From an uncultured Rhizobiaceae group bacterium (GTDB lineage: Bacteria; Pseudomonadota; Alphaproteobacteria; Rhizobiales; Rhizobiaceae): DNA of 8,318 nucleotides. Under the pieces are notes generated by a model that was not told where the DNA came from, made no database searches, and was given only the letters and a program-made list of their open reading frames with translations. Shown in pieces: positions 1-6,864 of the stretch. The stretch lies in the NCBI GenBank assembly GCA_938009335.1, contig CALLHT010000099.1, positions 1-8,318 on the forward strand, written 5' to 3'. The first letter of the stretch is position 1, and the number at the start of each line of letters is the position of its first letter. A program made the position numbers and the translations under genes.

Positions 1-345
1 GACACCCTTGCCACCTTTAAACTTTAGCCAAATGGGAAAACAATGACCCAAGAAAGCCCCAAGCCCTGCCATTACGCCCATATCCGGACCGTAGCGTAGG
101 GCAAGCACAACAGCGATGGTTCCTTTGAGAAGATCGCCAAGGAGCGTGCCTGCTGCAAGCTTTTTGGATCCGGTTCTCAACACATTGGTTGCACCGATGT
201 TGCCGGAACCCACATCACGAATATCCCCCTTGCCGGAAAGCTTGGTCAAGATCAGGCCAAACGGGATCGAGCCCAAAACATAGCCGAACAGAAGCGCCAG
301 AACAAAATAGGGTGCAGTATGGGACCAGCTTATCGGATCAGGCAT
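1..345 (-). CDS. plsY: Glycerol-3-phosphate acyltransferase PlsY, partial (C-terminus off the left edge)
   Basis: Integral membrane acyltransferase that moves an acyl group from acyl-phosphate to glycerol-3-phosphate, the first step of phosphatidic acid synthesis in the PlsX/PlsY route. I translated it by hand from the ATG at 345; 115 residues are present of a usual ~200. Visible are a first hydrophobic segment (about residues 12-33, with the GYVLGSIPFG stretch), the PlsY motif GSGNIGATN at 46-54, and the start of the second motif, KGGKGV, at the window edge. The family places these conserved motifs in loops that form the active site. A ribosome site AGGAAG (plus-strand 351-356) lies 5 bases upstream and overlaps the pyrC stop codon. 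The gap to pyrC is only 9 bases, so it is very likely the third gene of the pyrB-pyrC-plsY operon. The family call is secure; the rest of the protein is not visible. Confidence 0.95.
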   Translation of the reverse strand, partial: MPDPISWSHTAPYFVLALLFGYVLGSIPFGLILTKLSGKGDIRDVGSGNIGATNVLRTGSKKLAAGTLLGDLLKGTIAVVLALRYGPDMGVMAGLGAFLGHCFPIWLKFKGGKGV

Positions 346-354
346 AAAAGCTTC

Positions 355-1644
355 CTATTCTTGCAGTTCATAAACCTTGTTGCCACCGACCCAGGTTTCC
401 AGAACCCGCCCGGAGAAGCGTTCTCCCTCAAAGGGTGTGTTCTTTGAACGCGAGATGATGTCTTCTTCGCGGAGAACCCAAGGCATTTCCAGATCAGCAA
501 TGAAGAAATCTGCTTTGCTACCTGGTTTCAGAGTTCCTGCGGGTAAGTCAAAGATTTGCGCGGCGCGTGTCGCCATTGCGTCAATTAGGCGGGAAAGGGG
601 TACTTCACCATTGTGGTGCAGGCGCAAGGCCGCGGTGAATAGAGTTTCCAGCCCAATTGCACCATCAGCTGCTTCCGCAAAAGGATGGCGTTTTTCATCC
701 ACATCATGCGGGTCGTGGCTTGAAACAATAATGTCGATGGTGCCATCAACCAATGCATTGATCATCGCTTGTCGGTCATCTTCATCACGCAAGGGCGGCT
801 GAAGGCGAAGATAGGTTCGATAGCGCCCGATATCATTTTCATTCAAAGTCAGATGATTGATGGAAATACCGCAGGTTACGGGATGACCCGCGGCCTTATA
901 ATTTGCGACAGCTTTGGCAGATGCAGCAGTAGATATCTTCGCCGCGTGGTATTTGCCTTGCGTTAACGCTGCAAGGCGAAGGTCCCGTTCTAGCGGAATA
1001 ATCTCTGCTTCTTTCGGGATGCCAGGCAAGCCCATATGCGTTGCGATCAGGCCTTCATTCATAACGCCATTTGATGAAAGGCTTTCATCAATCGTTTCCA
1101 AAGAAATCACGAGCCCAAAATCACGCGCGTAGGTGAGGGCGCGCCGCAAGGCAAGATTGCCCGAAATGGTGCGCTTGCCCTCGGTGAGCATGACCGCGCC
1201 TGCTTGCTTCAACAGTCCGAATTCTGTGAGTTCTTTCCCATCCATGCTCTTGGTTACAGCCGCTGCCGGGTAAATTCTCACAACAGCATGGTCACGTGCC
1301 GCACGCCGGACAAAATCAACCAGTGCCACATCGTCAATCACCGGATCCGTTTCCGGCATCATGATCAGACTGGTCACGCCACCGGCTGCGGCTGCTTTGC
1401 TAGCGGATTCGATGGTTTCGCGATGTTCGCCACCCGGTTCACCCACATAGACACGCGCATCGACTAAGCCCGGAAAGAGATGCTTTCCAGTTGCATCGAT
1501 GATCTCGGCACTTTTTTCTGCCTTGAGATCAGGGCCGATTGCTTCGACGCGATCGTTTTTGATCAGAATATCTGAAACGGCATCAATATCTTGAGATGGG
1601 TCAACGATGTGTGCGCCTTTGATGAGAACCGATTTGTCAGCCAT
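355..1644 (-). CDS. pyrC: Dihydroorotase-like protein PyrC, probably non-catalytic (pseudo-dihydroorotase)
   Basis: 429-residue amidohydrolase-fold protein of the class I dihydroorotase family, next to pyrB. The fold markers are clear: an N-terminal beta-sandwich start, GLVD at 59-62, EPG at 69-71, INHL at 262-265, and SKNTPFEG at 400-407. However, the zinc ligands of active enzymes are absent. The DxHxH motif reads D62-A-R-V-Y66, so both histidines are replaced. The usual lysine/aspartate loop reads LTEGKRT (153-159), the next histidine region reads ISLETID (180-186), and the DHAPH motif reads S309-H-D-P-H313. Known precedent is the Pseudomonas PyrC' type, an inactive dihydroorotase that supports aspartate carbamoyltransferase assembly. 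I infer the same role here, with a catalytic PyrC elsewhere in the genome. Its ATG overlaps the last 8 bases of pyrB, with a GGGGG ribosome site just upstream. The annotated name is dihydroorotase, but activity is doubtful. Confidence 0.93.
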   Translation of the reverse strand: MADKSVLIKGAHIVDPSQDIDAVSDILIKNDRVEAIGPDLKAEKSAEIIDATGKHLFPGLVDARVYVGEPGGEHRETIESASKAAAAGGVTSLIMMPETDPVIDDVALVDFVRRAARDHAVVRIYPAAAVTKSMDGKELTEFGLLKQAGAVMLTEGKRTISGNLALRRALTYARDFGLVISLETIDESLSSNGVMNEGLIATHMGLPGIPKEAEIIPLERDLRLAALTQGKYHAAKISTAASAKAVANYKAAGHPVTCGISINHLTLNENDIGRYRTYLRLQPPLRDEDDRQAMINALVDGTIDIIVSSHDPHDVDEKRHPFAEAADGAIGLETLFTAALRLHHNGEVPLSRLIDAMATRAAQIFDLPAGTLKPGSKADFFIADLEMPWVLREEDIISRSKNTPFEGERFSGRVLETWVGGNKVYELQE

Positions 1645-2596
1645 TTGACCCCCGATTTTCCATCAGAATTTCGATCACAGCCATTCGGACTGCCACACCC
1701 ATTTCCACCTGTGTTTCGATCACACTTTGTGGTCCGTCGGCAATTTCGGAGGCTATCTCTACGCCGCGATTCATTGGTCCCGGATGCATAACGAGCGCAT
1801 CAGGTTTAGCGCACTCAAGCCTTTTTGCATCCAGTCCATAAAAATGAAAATACTCCCGAATAGACGGGATAAGCGCGCCGGTCATGCGTTCCCGCTGTAG
1901 CCGCAACATCATCACGACATCGCAGTCTTTCAAGCCTTCGTTCATATCGCGGTAGACTTCGACACCCAAGCGATCAATCCCGGCCGGGAGTAGCGTGGAT
2001 GGCGCGATCACCTTCACCCGTGCGCCAAGCGCGTTGAGAAGAATGATGTTCGATCTTGCGACGCGGCTATGAAGAATGTCTCCACAGATAGCGACCGTTA
2101 GTCCGGCAATGCTGTTTTTGCTGCGCTGTATGGTTAGCGCATCAAGTAAAGCTTGCGTCGGATGTTCATGAGCACCGTCCCCGGCATTGATAACTGAGCA
2201 GCCTACTTTATTTGCCAAAAGCTCAACAGCGCCCGCCGATTGATGGCGTACCACCAGCAAATCCGGCTGCATCGCATTAAGCGTCATTGCCGTATCAATC
2301 AGTGTTTCGCCCTTTTTGACCGACGAAGAACTGACCGACATATTCATGACATCAGCGCCTAGGCGTTTTCCCGCAAGTTCGAAAGATGACTGGGTTCTGG
2401 TTGATGCTTCAAAGAAAAGATTAATCTGTGTTCTGCCGCGCAACACACTCTTCTTTTTCTCGCGTTGCCTAGAGACCGAAACTGCCTCGTTTGCGCGGTC
2501 CAAAAGGAATTGTATTTCTTGCGGAGAAAGTTCTGCGATCCCCAGAAGATGTTTCTGGCCGAAGGATGAAAGGGCAGCGTTTTCTAGTGTATTCAT
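1637..2596 (-). CDS. pyrB: Aspartate carbamoyltransferase catalytic subunit
   Basis: Catalyses carbamoyl phosphate + L-aspartate to N-carbamoyl-aspartate, the committed step of pyrimidine synthesis, in the cytoplasm. From the ATG at 2596 it has 319 residues, the usual size. Seen in order: the carbamoyl-phosphate loop FEASTRTQSSFE (62-73), the mobile-loop region SSSVKKGET (90-98), RHQSAGA (117-123), GDGAHEHPTQ (139-148), LRLQRERM (231-238, aspartate binding) and HPGPMNRG (271-278). The frame stays open back to 2758. I prefer 2596 because homology begins here with a FGQKHLLGI segment, which resembles the first conserved residues of rhizobial PyrB. The added 54 residues of the longer reading match nothing I know and would overlap the divergent regulatory region. 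No good ribosome site precedes 2596; see the promoter entry for a possible leaderless explanation. It is the first gene of the pyrB-pyrC-plsY operon. No pyrI-type regulatory gene is adjacent. Confidence 0.96.
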   Translation of the reverse strand: MNTLENAALSSFGQKHLLGIAELSPQEIQFLLDRANEAVSVSRQREKKKSVLRGRTQINLFFEASTRTQSSFELAGKRLGADVMNMSVSSSSVKKGETLIDTAMTLNAMQPDLLVVRHQSAGAVELLANKVGCSVINAGDGAHEHPTQALLDALTIQRSKNSIAGLTVAICGDILHSRVARSNIILLNALGARVKVIAPSTLLPAGIDRLGVEVYRDMNEGLKDCDVVMMLRLQRERMTGALIPSIREYFHFYGLDAKRLECAKPDALVMHPGPMNRGVEIASEIADGPQSVIETQVEMGVAVRMAVIEILMENRGSNG

Positions 2597-2606
2597 GTCA
2601 GAGGTT

Positions 2607-2635
2607 CGTATAGGCGCGAAAATTCGCTTTCGCAA
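2607..2635 (-). promoter_or_regulatory. Candidate pyrB promoter with embedded palindrome
   Basis: On the minus strand, TTGCGA (plus 2630-2635) and TATACG (plus 2607-2612) are separated by exactly 17 bases, a sigma-70-like arrangement. The -10 box ends only 10 bases before the pyrB ATG at 2596, so a transcript from it would carry about 3-5 leader bases. The spacer contains the interrupted palindrome GCGAAAATTCGC (2616-2627), well placed to be a repressor operator. A second palindrome, TTGAAGTTTCAA, lies upstream at 2644-2655. This is pattern matching only; no regulator is identified. Confidence 0.4.
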
Positions 2636-2783
2636 GTGGATGCTTGAAGTTTCAAACAAGTTAGCATGGCGCTGAAAGAGAGTAGTGCTGGATTTTTCAG
2701 AAAATTTGAAACCAATTGCGAACTCGTTCCGTAACTTAATTGTCCTTCCAAGACCCATTCAAATTGAAACTACGGAGAGAATT

Positions 2784-3266
2784 ATGAAAAAGTTGATACT
2801 TGCGGCGGTTGCCGCCGTGGCAATGACTTCATCTGTCAGTGCTGCAAATATTGTGAAAACTGCAGCCTCTACTGGTCAGTTTAATACACTGCTTGCCGCT
2901 GCGAAAGCAGCTGGTCTTGCAGGCGCACTTGGGCACACCAAAGACATCACAGTGTTTGCTCCAACTGATGCAGCTTTTGCGAAACTGCCAAAAGGAACGG
3001 TCGAAAATTTGCTGAAACCTGAGAACAAGCATCAACTTGCGGCGATCCTAAAATATCATGTTGTGCCAGCGCGGGTTCCCTCATCAGCTGCTAAGATCAG
3101 ATCTGCAGAAATCGGCACTTTGAAAAAAGGCGGCGACACGACAATCAAAGTTCGCAAGCGTTTTGGCAAAGTCAAAGTAGATGGCGCGACTGTGGTGTCT
3201 GCCGATATTGAAGCCTCAAACGGTATCATCCATGTTATTGACAAGGTGCTTTTGCCCACTAACTAA
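2784..3266 (+). CDS. Secreted single-domain fasciclin (FAS1) protein
   Basis: 160-residue exported protein with one FAS1 domain, a family involved in cell adhesion and matrix interactions; in rhizobia a FAS1 protein (Nex18) has been linked to symbiosis. The ATG at 2784 is preceded by GGAGAG (2774-2779) at good spacing and begins a typical signal peptide: KK, a hydrophobic alanine/valine run, then SVSA ending at residue 20, with predicted cleavage before ANIVK. There is no lipobox cysteine, so a free periplasmic or secreted product is expected. The FAS1 hallmarks are the H1 motif ITVFAPTDAAFAKLP (55-69), the KYHVVP segment (90-95) and the H2 motif NGIIHVIDKVLLP (146-158). An in-frame extension back to 2685 exists, but it would bury the signal peptide and I reject it. 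It is divergent from pyrB, and a strong terminator follows, so it is probably monocistronic. The ligand and role are unknown. Confidence 0.93.
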   Translation: MKKLILAAVAAVAMTSSVSAANIVKTAASTGQFNTLLAAAKAAGLAGALGHTKDITVFAPTDAAFAKLPKGTVENLLKPENKHQLAAILKYHVVPARVPSSAAKIRSAEIGTLKKGGDTTIKVRKRFGKVKVDGATVVSADIEASNGIIHVIDKVLLPTN

Positions 3267-3348
3267 TGGATTGCCTCTCTTAGCCGGAAGGGGCGCAAAA
3301 TATAATCCGGCTTAAAGGCTGTGTGGGAACATTTTGGAAAGCATGGCC

Positions 3349-3393
3349 AGCGGCTACACTCATACCCCCCAGCGTGAGTGTAGCCGTTCTTTT
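3349..3393 (+). terminator. Rho-independent terminator behind the fasciclin gene
   Basis: A perfect 12-base-pair inverted repeat, CGGCTACACTCA (3351-3362) and TGAGTGTAGCCG (3375-3386), encloses a 12-base loop and is followed directly by TTCTTTTCC (3387-3395). A G-T and an A-T pair can extend the stem base to 3349. The T-rich tail is on the plus side only, so it terminates rightward transcription from the fasciclin gene and insulates dld. It lies 83 bases after the fasciclin stop. A weaker inverted repeat (AGCCGGA/TCCGGCT, 3282-3312) sits between them without a T-tract. Confidence 0.82.
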
Positions 3394-3417
3394 CCAGCTT
3401 GTAACAACTTCCAATTC

Positions 3418-3429
3418 GGTAAAATTACC
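3418..3429. promoter_or_regulatory. Palindromic operator candidate upstream of dld
   Basis: GGTAAAATTACC consists of two perfect 5-base arms around AA and is flanked on both sides by CCAATT direct repeats (3411-3416 and 3428-3433). It lies between the fasciclin terminator and the dld start, just upstream of the candidate dld promoter. It resembles the GGT...ACC arms of GntR-family sites such as LldR and PdhR, but those have a 3-base centre rather than 6. The regulator class therefore cannot be assigned. Confidence 0.35.
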
Positions 3430-3431
3430 AA

Positions 3432-3460
3432 TTGAACTGCATTTGTTCGTTGGTCATAAC
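3432..3460 (+). promoter_or_regulatory. Candidate dld promoter, possibly giving a leaderless mRNA
   Basis: TTGAAC (3432-3437) and CATAAC (3455-3460) are 17 bases apart. The -10-like box ends 6 bases before the ATG at 3467, so transcription would start at or next to the start codon. An alternative pair, TTGTAA (3399-3404) with TAAAAT (3420-3425), has a better -10 box but a short 15-base spacer; it overlaps the palindrome at 3418-3429 and would give a normal leader. Both are weak matches. Confidence 0.3.
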
Positions 3461-3466
3461 GTGAGG

Positions 3467-5170
3467 ATGAACAATAGCGATCTTATTTCAGACCTTAGAG
3501 CTAAACTTGGCGCCAGAAATGTCATCACAGATGAAAGACGAACGGAGCGGTTTAGGAAAGGATATCGGTCTGGAGAAGGGGAATGTCTTGCCGTTTTAAA
3601 ACCAAAAACGATGGTCGATCTTTGGACCGCGCTCAAGCTTTGTGTTGAAGCGGATAAAGTTATCATCATGCAGGCGGCCAATACCGGGCTTACGGAAGGG
3701 TCTACTCCTAACGGGACCTATGACCGCGATTGTGTGATTATCAGTACGCTGGCACTTGATAAGATTCACGCGATCAAGAATGGTGAGCAGGTCATAGCGT
3801 GCGCGGGTTCTACACTCTACACCCTCGAGAAAGTACTAAAGCCAATGGGTCGCCAACCACACTCCGTGATTGGATCTTCGTGTATCGGTGCATCTGTTGT
3901 GGGTGGGGTTTGCAACAATTCCGGTGGTGCATTGGTTGAGCGGGGACCTTCATATACCGAGTTGGCTTTATACGCGCAGGTTACGAGCGATGGAGAATTG
4001 GAACTCGTCAACAATCTTGGTGTTGGTCTTGGCAAAACGCCTGAAGAAATTTTGAGTGCTGTTCAAGCTGGAAAATTCTCACCTGATGATTTTGTGGAAA
4101 CCAATAAACGGGCCTCTGATACGGATTATGCTTCTCGGGTAAGAGAAGTCGATGAGGCAAGCCCGGCTCGCTTTAATGCGGATGAACGACGCTTGCACGA
4201 GGCGAGTGGGTGCGCGGGGAAGCTTGCTGTTTTTGCGGTACGTCTGGATACCTATCCACTAAACGACGAAGAACAAGTCTTTTACATTGGTACCAACGAC
4301 ACTGCTGATCTGACAGAGCTACGCCGTCATATGTTGTCTGAATTTGAAAATCTTCCCGTTTCTGCAGAATACATGCATCGGGAAATCTATGATATTTCGC
4401 GGGATTACGGCAAAGACACGTTAATGGCGATCCACTACCTTGGAACAGACTTCTTACCAAGATTGTTTGCCATCAAGGGTGCAGTGGATGCGTGGTGTGG
4501 CAAGCTTGCGTTTCTTCCCGAAAATCTTTCTGACCGGTTTATGCAATTCGCATCGAAATTGTGGCCTGATCTTTTGCCCAACAGAATGCACCAATTCAGA
4601 GATCGGTACGAGCATCATCTTATTTTGAAAATGTCTAACACCGGAATTTCTGAGGCCAGGAAACTCTTGTCCGGGTTCTTCACAAAACGCGATGGTGCTT
4701 TTTTCGAGTGCGACGCAAGCGAAGCAAAACTAGCTATGCTGCATCGGTTCGCGGCGGCGGGTGCTGCGGTTCGCTATCAAGCCATCCATACTAAGGATGT
4801 GGAAGATATCTTAGCGCTGGATATTGCGTTGCGTCGCAATGATCGAGACTGGTTTGAGACTTTGCCTGCGGAGCTGGAGAGCCAAATTTCGCACAAACTC
4901 TACTATGGGCACTTTATGTGCCACGTGTTTCATCAGGATTACATTGTCAAAAAGGGGTGTGATCCGAAGAAGCTAAAAGAACAGATGTTAGAGATTTTGG
5001 ATCAGCGCGGCGGTGAATATCCGGCTGAACATAATGTGGGACATCTGTACGAAGCGAAGGAAGTGCTTGCTTCTTTTTATAAAAAGCTGGACCCTACAAA
5101 CACAATGAATCCGGGAATCGGAAAACAGTCCAAGCTTAAGAACCATGCCAGATCACAACCAATCTCCTGA
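3467..5170 (+). CDS. dld: Quinone-dependent D-lactate dehydrogenase
   Basis: FAD-dependent peripheral membrane enzyme that oxidises D-lactate to pyruvate and passes electrons to the quinone pool. The 567-residue product is close to Escherichia coli Dld (571) and collinear with it as I recall that sequence. Conserved blocks include RKGYRSGEGE (30-39), MQAANTGLTEGSTPNG (68-83, FAD-binding region), PHSVIGSSCIGASVVGG (131-147), CNNSGG (149-154), SSGCAGKLAVF-like ASGCAGKLAVF (246-256), KYGKDT-like DYGKDT (313-318), RYEHHLILKM (380-389) and PAEHNVGHLY (519-528). Start: the frame is open from 3323, but that region contains the fasciclin terminator, so ATG 3467 is preferred. GTG 3461 is an alternative, and the GAGG at 3463-3466 is too close to 3467 to be a normal ribosome site. 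Its 3' end overlaps the next gene by 26 bases. Base usage resembles the neighbours, so recent transfer is not evident. Confidence 0.97.
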   Translation: MNNSDLISDLRAKLGARNVITDERRTERFRKGYRSGEGECLAVLKPKTMVDLWTALKLCVEADKVIIMQAANTGLTEGSTPNGTYDRDCVIISTLALDKIHAIKNGEQVIACAGSTLYTLEKVLKPMGRQPHSVIGSSCIGASVVGGVCNNSGGALVERGPSYTELALYAQVTSDGELELVNNLGVGLGKTPEEILSAVQAGKFSPDDFVETNKRASDTDYASRVREVDEASPARFNADERRLHEASGCAGKLAVFAVRLDTYPLNDEEQVFYIGTNDTADLTELRRHMLSEFENLPVSAEYMHREIYDISRDYGKDTLMAIHYLGTDFLPRLFAIKGAVDAWCGKLAFLPENLSDRFMQFASKLWPDLLPNRMHQFRDRYEHHLILKMSNTGISEARKLLSGFFTKRDGAFFECDASEAKLAMLHRFAAAGAAVRYQAIHTKDVEDILALDIALRRNDRDWFETLPAELESQISHKLYYGHFMCHVFHQDYIVKKGCDPKKLKEQMLEILDQRGGEYPAEHNVGHLYEAKEVLASFYKKLDPTNTMNPGIGKQSKLKNHARSQPIS

Positions 5171-6770
5171 TTTTAGCGGATTTAATGCCTTTGCCAGCGA
5201 TCCTATGCTGGATTTGCTTACGATTACACTGCCGCAAAAGGTGCGGGGTGACCTGCATCGTATTGGCCAATGGGCGGGCAATGCCGATACGTTGAAATTG
5301 GGGCGTCTTGCCAATGAAAACCCACCAGTTTTACATACCCATAATGCTAAAGGCGACCGGATAGACGAGGTTGAGTTTCATCCAGCTTGGCATGCACTGA
5401 TGCGAAGAGGTGTGGAGAATGGCCTTCATAACTCGCTTTGGGGAAATGATGTTTCAGAGCGTGGCGTTCGCAATTTATCGCGGGCAGCCAAGTTTTATCT
5501 GACAACAGGCGTTGAGTCTGGTCACACATGTCCGCTCACAATGACCAGTGCCAGCGTTGCAGCAATGAGCGCCAATGAATCTTTGCTCAATGAATGGCTG
5601 CCGAAAATTATGTCCGGTAAGTACGATTCTACCAATCGGCCAATGGATCAGAAGCAGGGTGTCCTCATCGGAATGGGGATGACGGAACGCCAGGGCGGTT
5701 CAGATGTGCGAACCAACACCACCTATGCTGAGGCTCAGGGAAACGGCATCTGGGAAGTAAACGGAGCCAAGTGGTTCTTTTCTGCCCCTATGTGCGATGC
5801 GTTTCTTGTGTTGGCGCAAATGCCAGAAGGGCTAGGGTGCTTTCTTATTCCTAGACTGCTTGAGCATGGCCGTACCAATGGCATTCAATTACAACGTTTG
5901 AAAGACAAACTGGGTAATCGCTCGAATGCATCTAGCGAAGTGGAATTCCATTCCAGCCTCGGAATTTTGGTAGGCGATCCGGGTAGGGGGATTTCCGCCA
6001 TTATGGAGATGGTGAATTTCTCGCGCCTAGATTGTGCAGTAGGTTCTGCGGGTCTGATGCGCGCAAGCCTGTCCGAAGCGGTTCATCATTGTCGTCACAG
6101 ATCAGCGTTCGGGAAAAAGCTGGTTGATCAGCCGCTTATGGAGCGTGTTCTTGCGGATATGGCGTTGGATGTTGCTGCGGCAACCGCGCTCGTGTTCCGA
6201 CTGGCTGCTGCCTATGATCGAGCTTCAGCCAATCCCGCTGAAGCTGCTTATGCTCGATTCATGACACCGGTCGTTAAATATTGGGTCTGCAAACTTGCCC
6301 CGCCTTTGATTTATGAGGCAATGGAGTGTGTCGGCGGAAACGGGTATGTGGAAACCGGAAACCTCGCAAGGCGGTATCGTGAAGCGCCCCTGAACGCTAT
6401 CTGGGAAGGGGCAGGCAATGTCATGTGCCTTGATGTCTTACGGGTTTCCACCAAAAGCCCTGAGATTGTGGAAACTGTTCTCTCTAGCATGCAGGCAGAT
6501 ATGGGGCAGGAGAATGCTGCGACCTTTGTCGATGTTATTCGGTCTGCAACAGAAATGAGCGGTGCCGACCCTGGAGGAGCGCGTATTTTAGTGGAACAAC
6601 TTGCGCTTACCGCTGCCGCAGCGGAACTCAACCGATTGGGGGCAGGGGTGACCGCCAAAGCCTTTACAGATACGCGTTTGGGTGGTTTGTGGCGCAGCAG
6701 TTACGGGATGTTAGACAACCGATATAACGCCAAAGCAATTCTCGAAAGAGAGCATCCACCTTTATCCTGA
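5145..6770 (+). CDS. aidB: AidB-type acyl-CoA-dehydrogenase-fold flavoprotein
   Basis: 541-residue flavoprotein matching Escherichia coli AidB over its whole length, including the C-terminal region missing from ordinary acyl-CoA dehydrogenases. AidB is induced in the Ada response, binds FAD and double-stranded DNA, and shows weak isovaleryl-CoA dehydrogenase activity; its true substrate is unsettled. Visible: LGRLANENPP (52-61), FHPAWHALM (78-86), GMGMTERQGGSDV (176-188), WFFSAPMCDAFLVLAQ (210-225), RLKDKLGNRSNASSEVEF (251-268), a helical domain with RHRSAFGKKL (317-326), and YREAPLNAIWEGAGNVMCLDVLR (411-433). E421 in IWEG aligns with the catalytic-type glutamate region of AidB. The C-terminal domain (about 440-541), which carries DNA binding in E. 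coli, is present with DTRLGGLW at 509-516. The start overlaps dld by 26 bases and lacks a clear ribosome site, suggesting translational coupling. No ada, alkA or alkB is in view. Confidence 0.93.
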   Translation: MPDHNQSPDFSGFNAFASDPMLDLLTITLPQKVRGDLHRIGQWAGNADTLKLGRLANENPPVLHTHNAKGDRIDEVEFHPAWHALMRRGVENGLHNSLWGNDVSERGVRNLSRAAKFYLTTGVESGHTCPLTMTSASVAAMSANESLLNEWLPKIMSGKYDSTNRPMDQKQGVLIGMGMTERQGGSDVRTNTTYAEAQGNGIWEVNGAKWFFSAPMCDAFLVLAQMPEGLGCFLIPRLLEHGRTNGIQLQRLKDKLGNRSNASSEVEFHSSLGILVGDPGRGISAIMEMVNFSRLDCAVGSAGLMRASLSEAVHHCRHRSAFGKKLVDQPLMERVLADMALDVAAATALVFRLAAAYDRASANPAEAAYARFMTPVVKYWVCKLAPPLIYEAMECVGGNGYVETGNLARRYREAPLNAIWEGAGNVMCLDVLRVSTKSPEIVETVLSSMQADMGQENAATFVDVIRSATEMSGADPGGARILVEQLALTAAAAELNRLGAGVTAKAFTDTRLGGLWRSSYGMLDNRYNAKAILEREHPPLS

Positions 6771-6779
6771 TGTGGATAA
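6771..6779 (-). promoter_or_regulatory. Perfect DnaA-box sequence after aidB
   Basis: TGTGGATAA is the exact complement of the consensus DnaA box TTATCCACA. A partial second box, TTATCCTGA (7 of 9 matches), spans the aidB stop codon at 6762-6770 in the opposite orientation, so TTATCC and GGATAA form a 6-base inverted repeat around 6 bases. It lies 86 bases before the next gene's ATG. A single perfect box can occur by chance, so function is uncertain. Confidence 0.35.
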
Positions 6780-6864
6780 GTGCGTGGCGTTAACCTTAAC
6801 AAATGGTTTACGTTGTTTGCCGCCTCCTATCCGTGCAATCTACTCAGGTCAGCGGAGAGGTATT

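Noticed and set aside
377..1467. Several plus-strand open frames lying opposite pyrC
   Set aside because: They are antisense to a full-length, well-matched gene, lack ribosome sites and resemble no family; they are frame shadows.
2597..2758. A 54-residue N-terminal extension of pyrB
   Set aside because: The frame is open but the added residues match no PyrB, and the stretch contains the divergent control region; the ATG at 2596 gives normal length.
3282..3312. Inverted repeat AGCCGGA/TCCGGCT as a terminator
   Set aside because: Only 7 pairs with a 17-base loop and no T-tract after it; the hairpin at 3351-3386 is the convincing terminator.
3323..3466. A longer dld reading frame starting at 3323
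   Set aside because: It would translate through the strong fasciclin terminator, and the added residues have no counterpart in Dld.
6789..6800. GTTAACCTTAAC as a CtrA binding site
   Set aside because: The CtrA consensus needs TTAA-N7-TTAA; here the halves are 2 bases apart, so the resemblance is only to a half-site.
6772..6864. A longer start for the small membrane protein
   Set aside because: No ribosome site there, whereas a clear GGAGAGG precedes the ATG at 6865, where the hydrophobic N-terminus begins.
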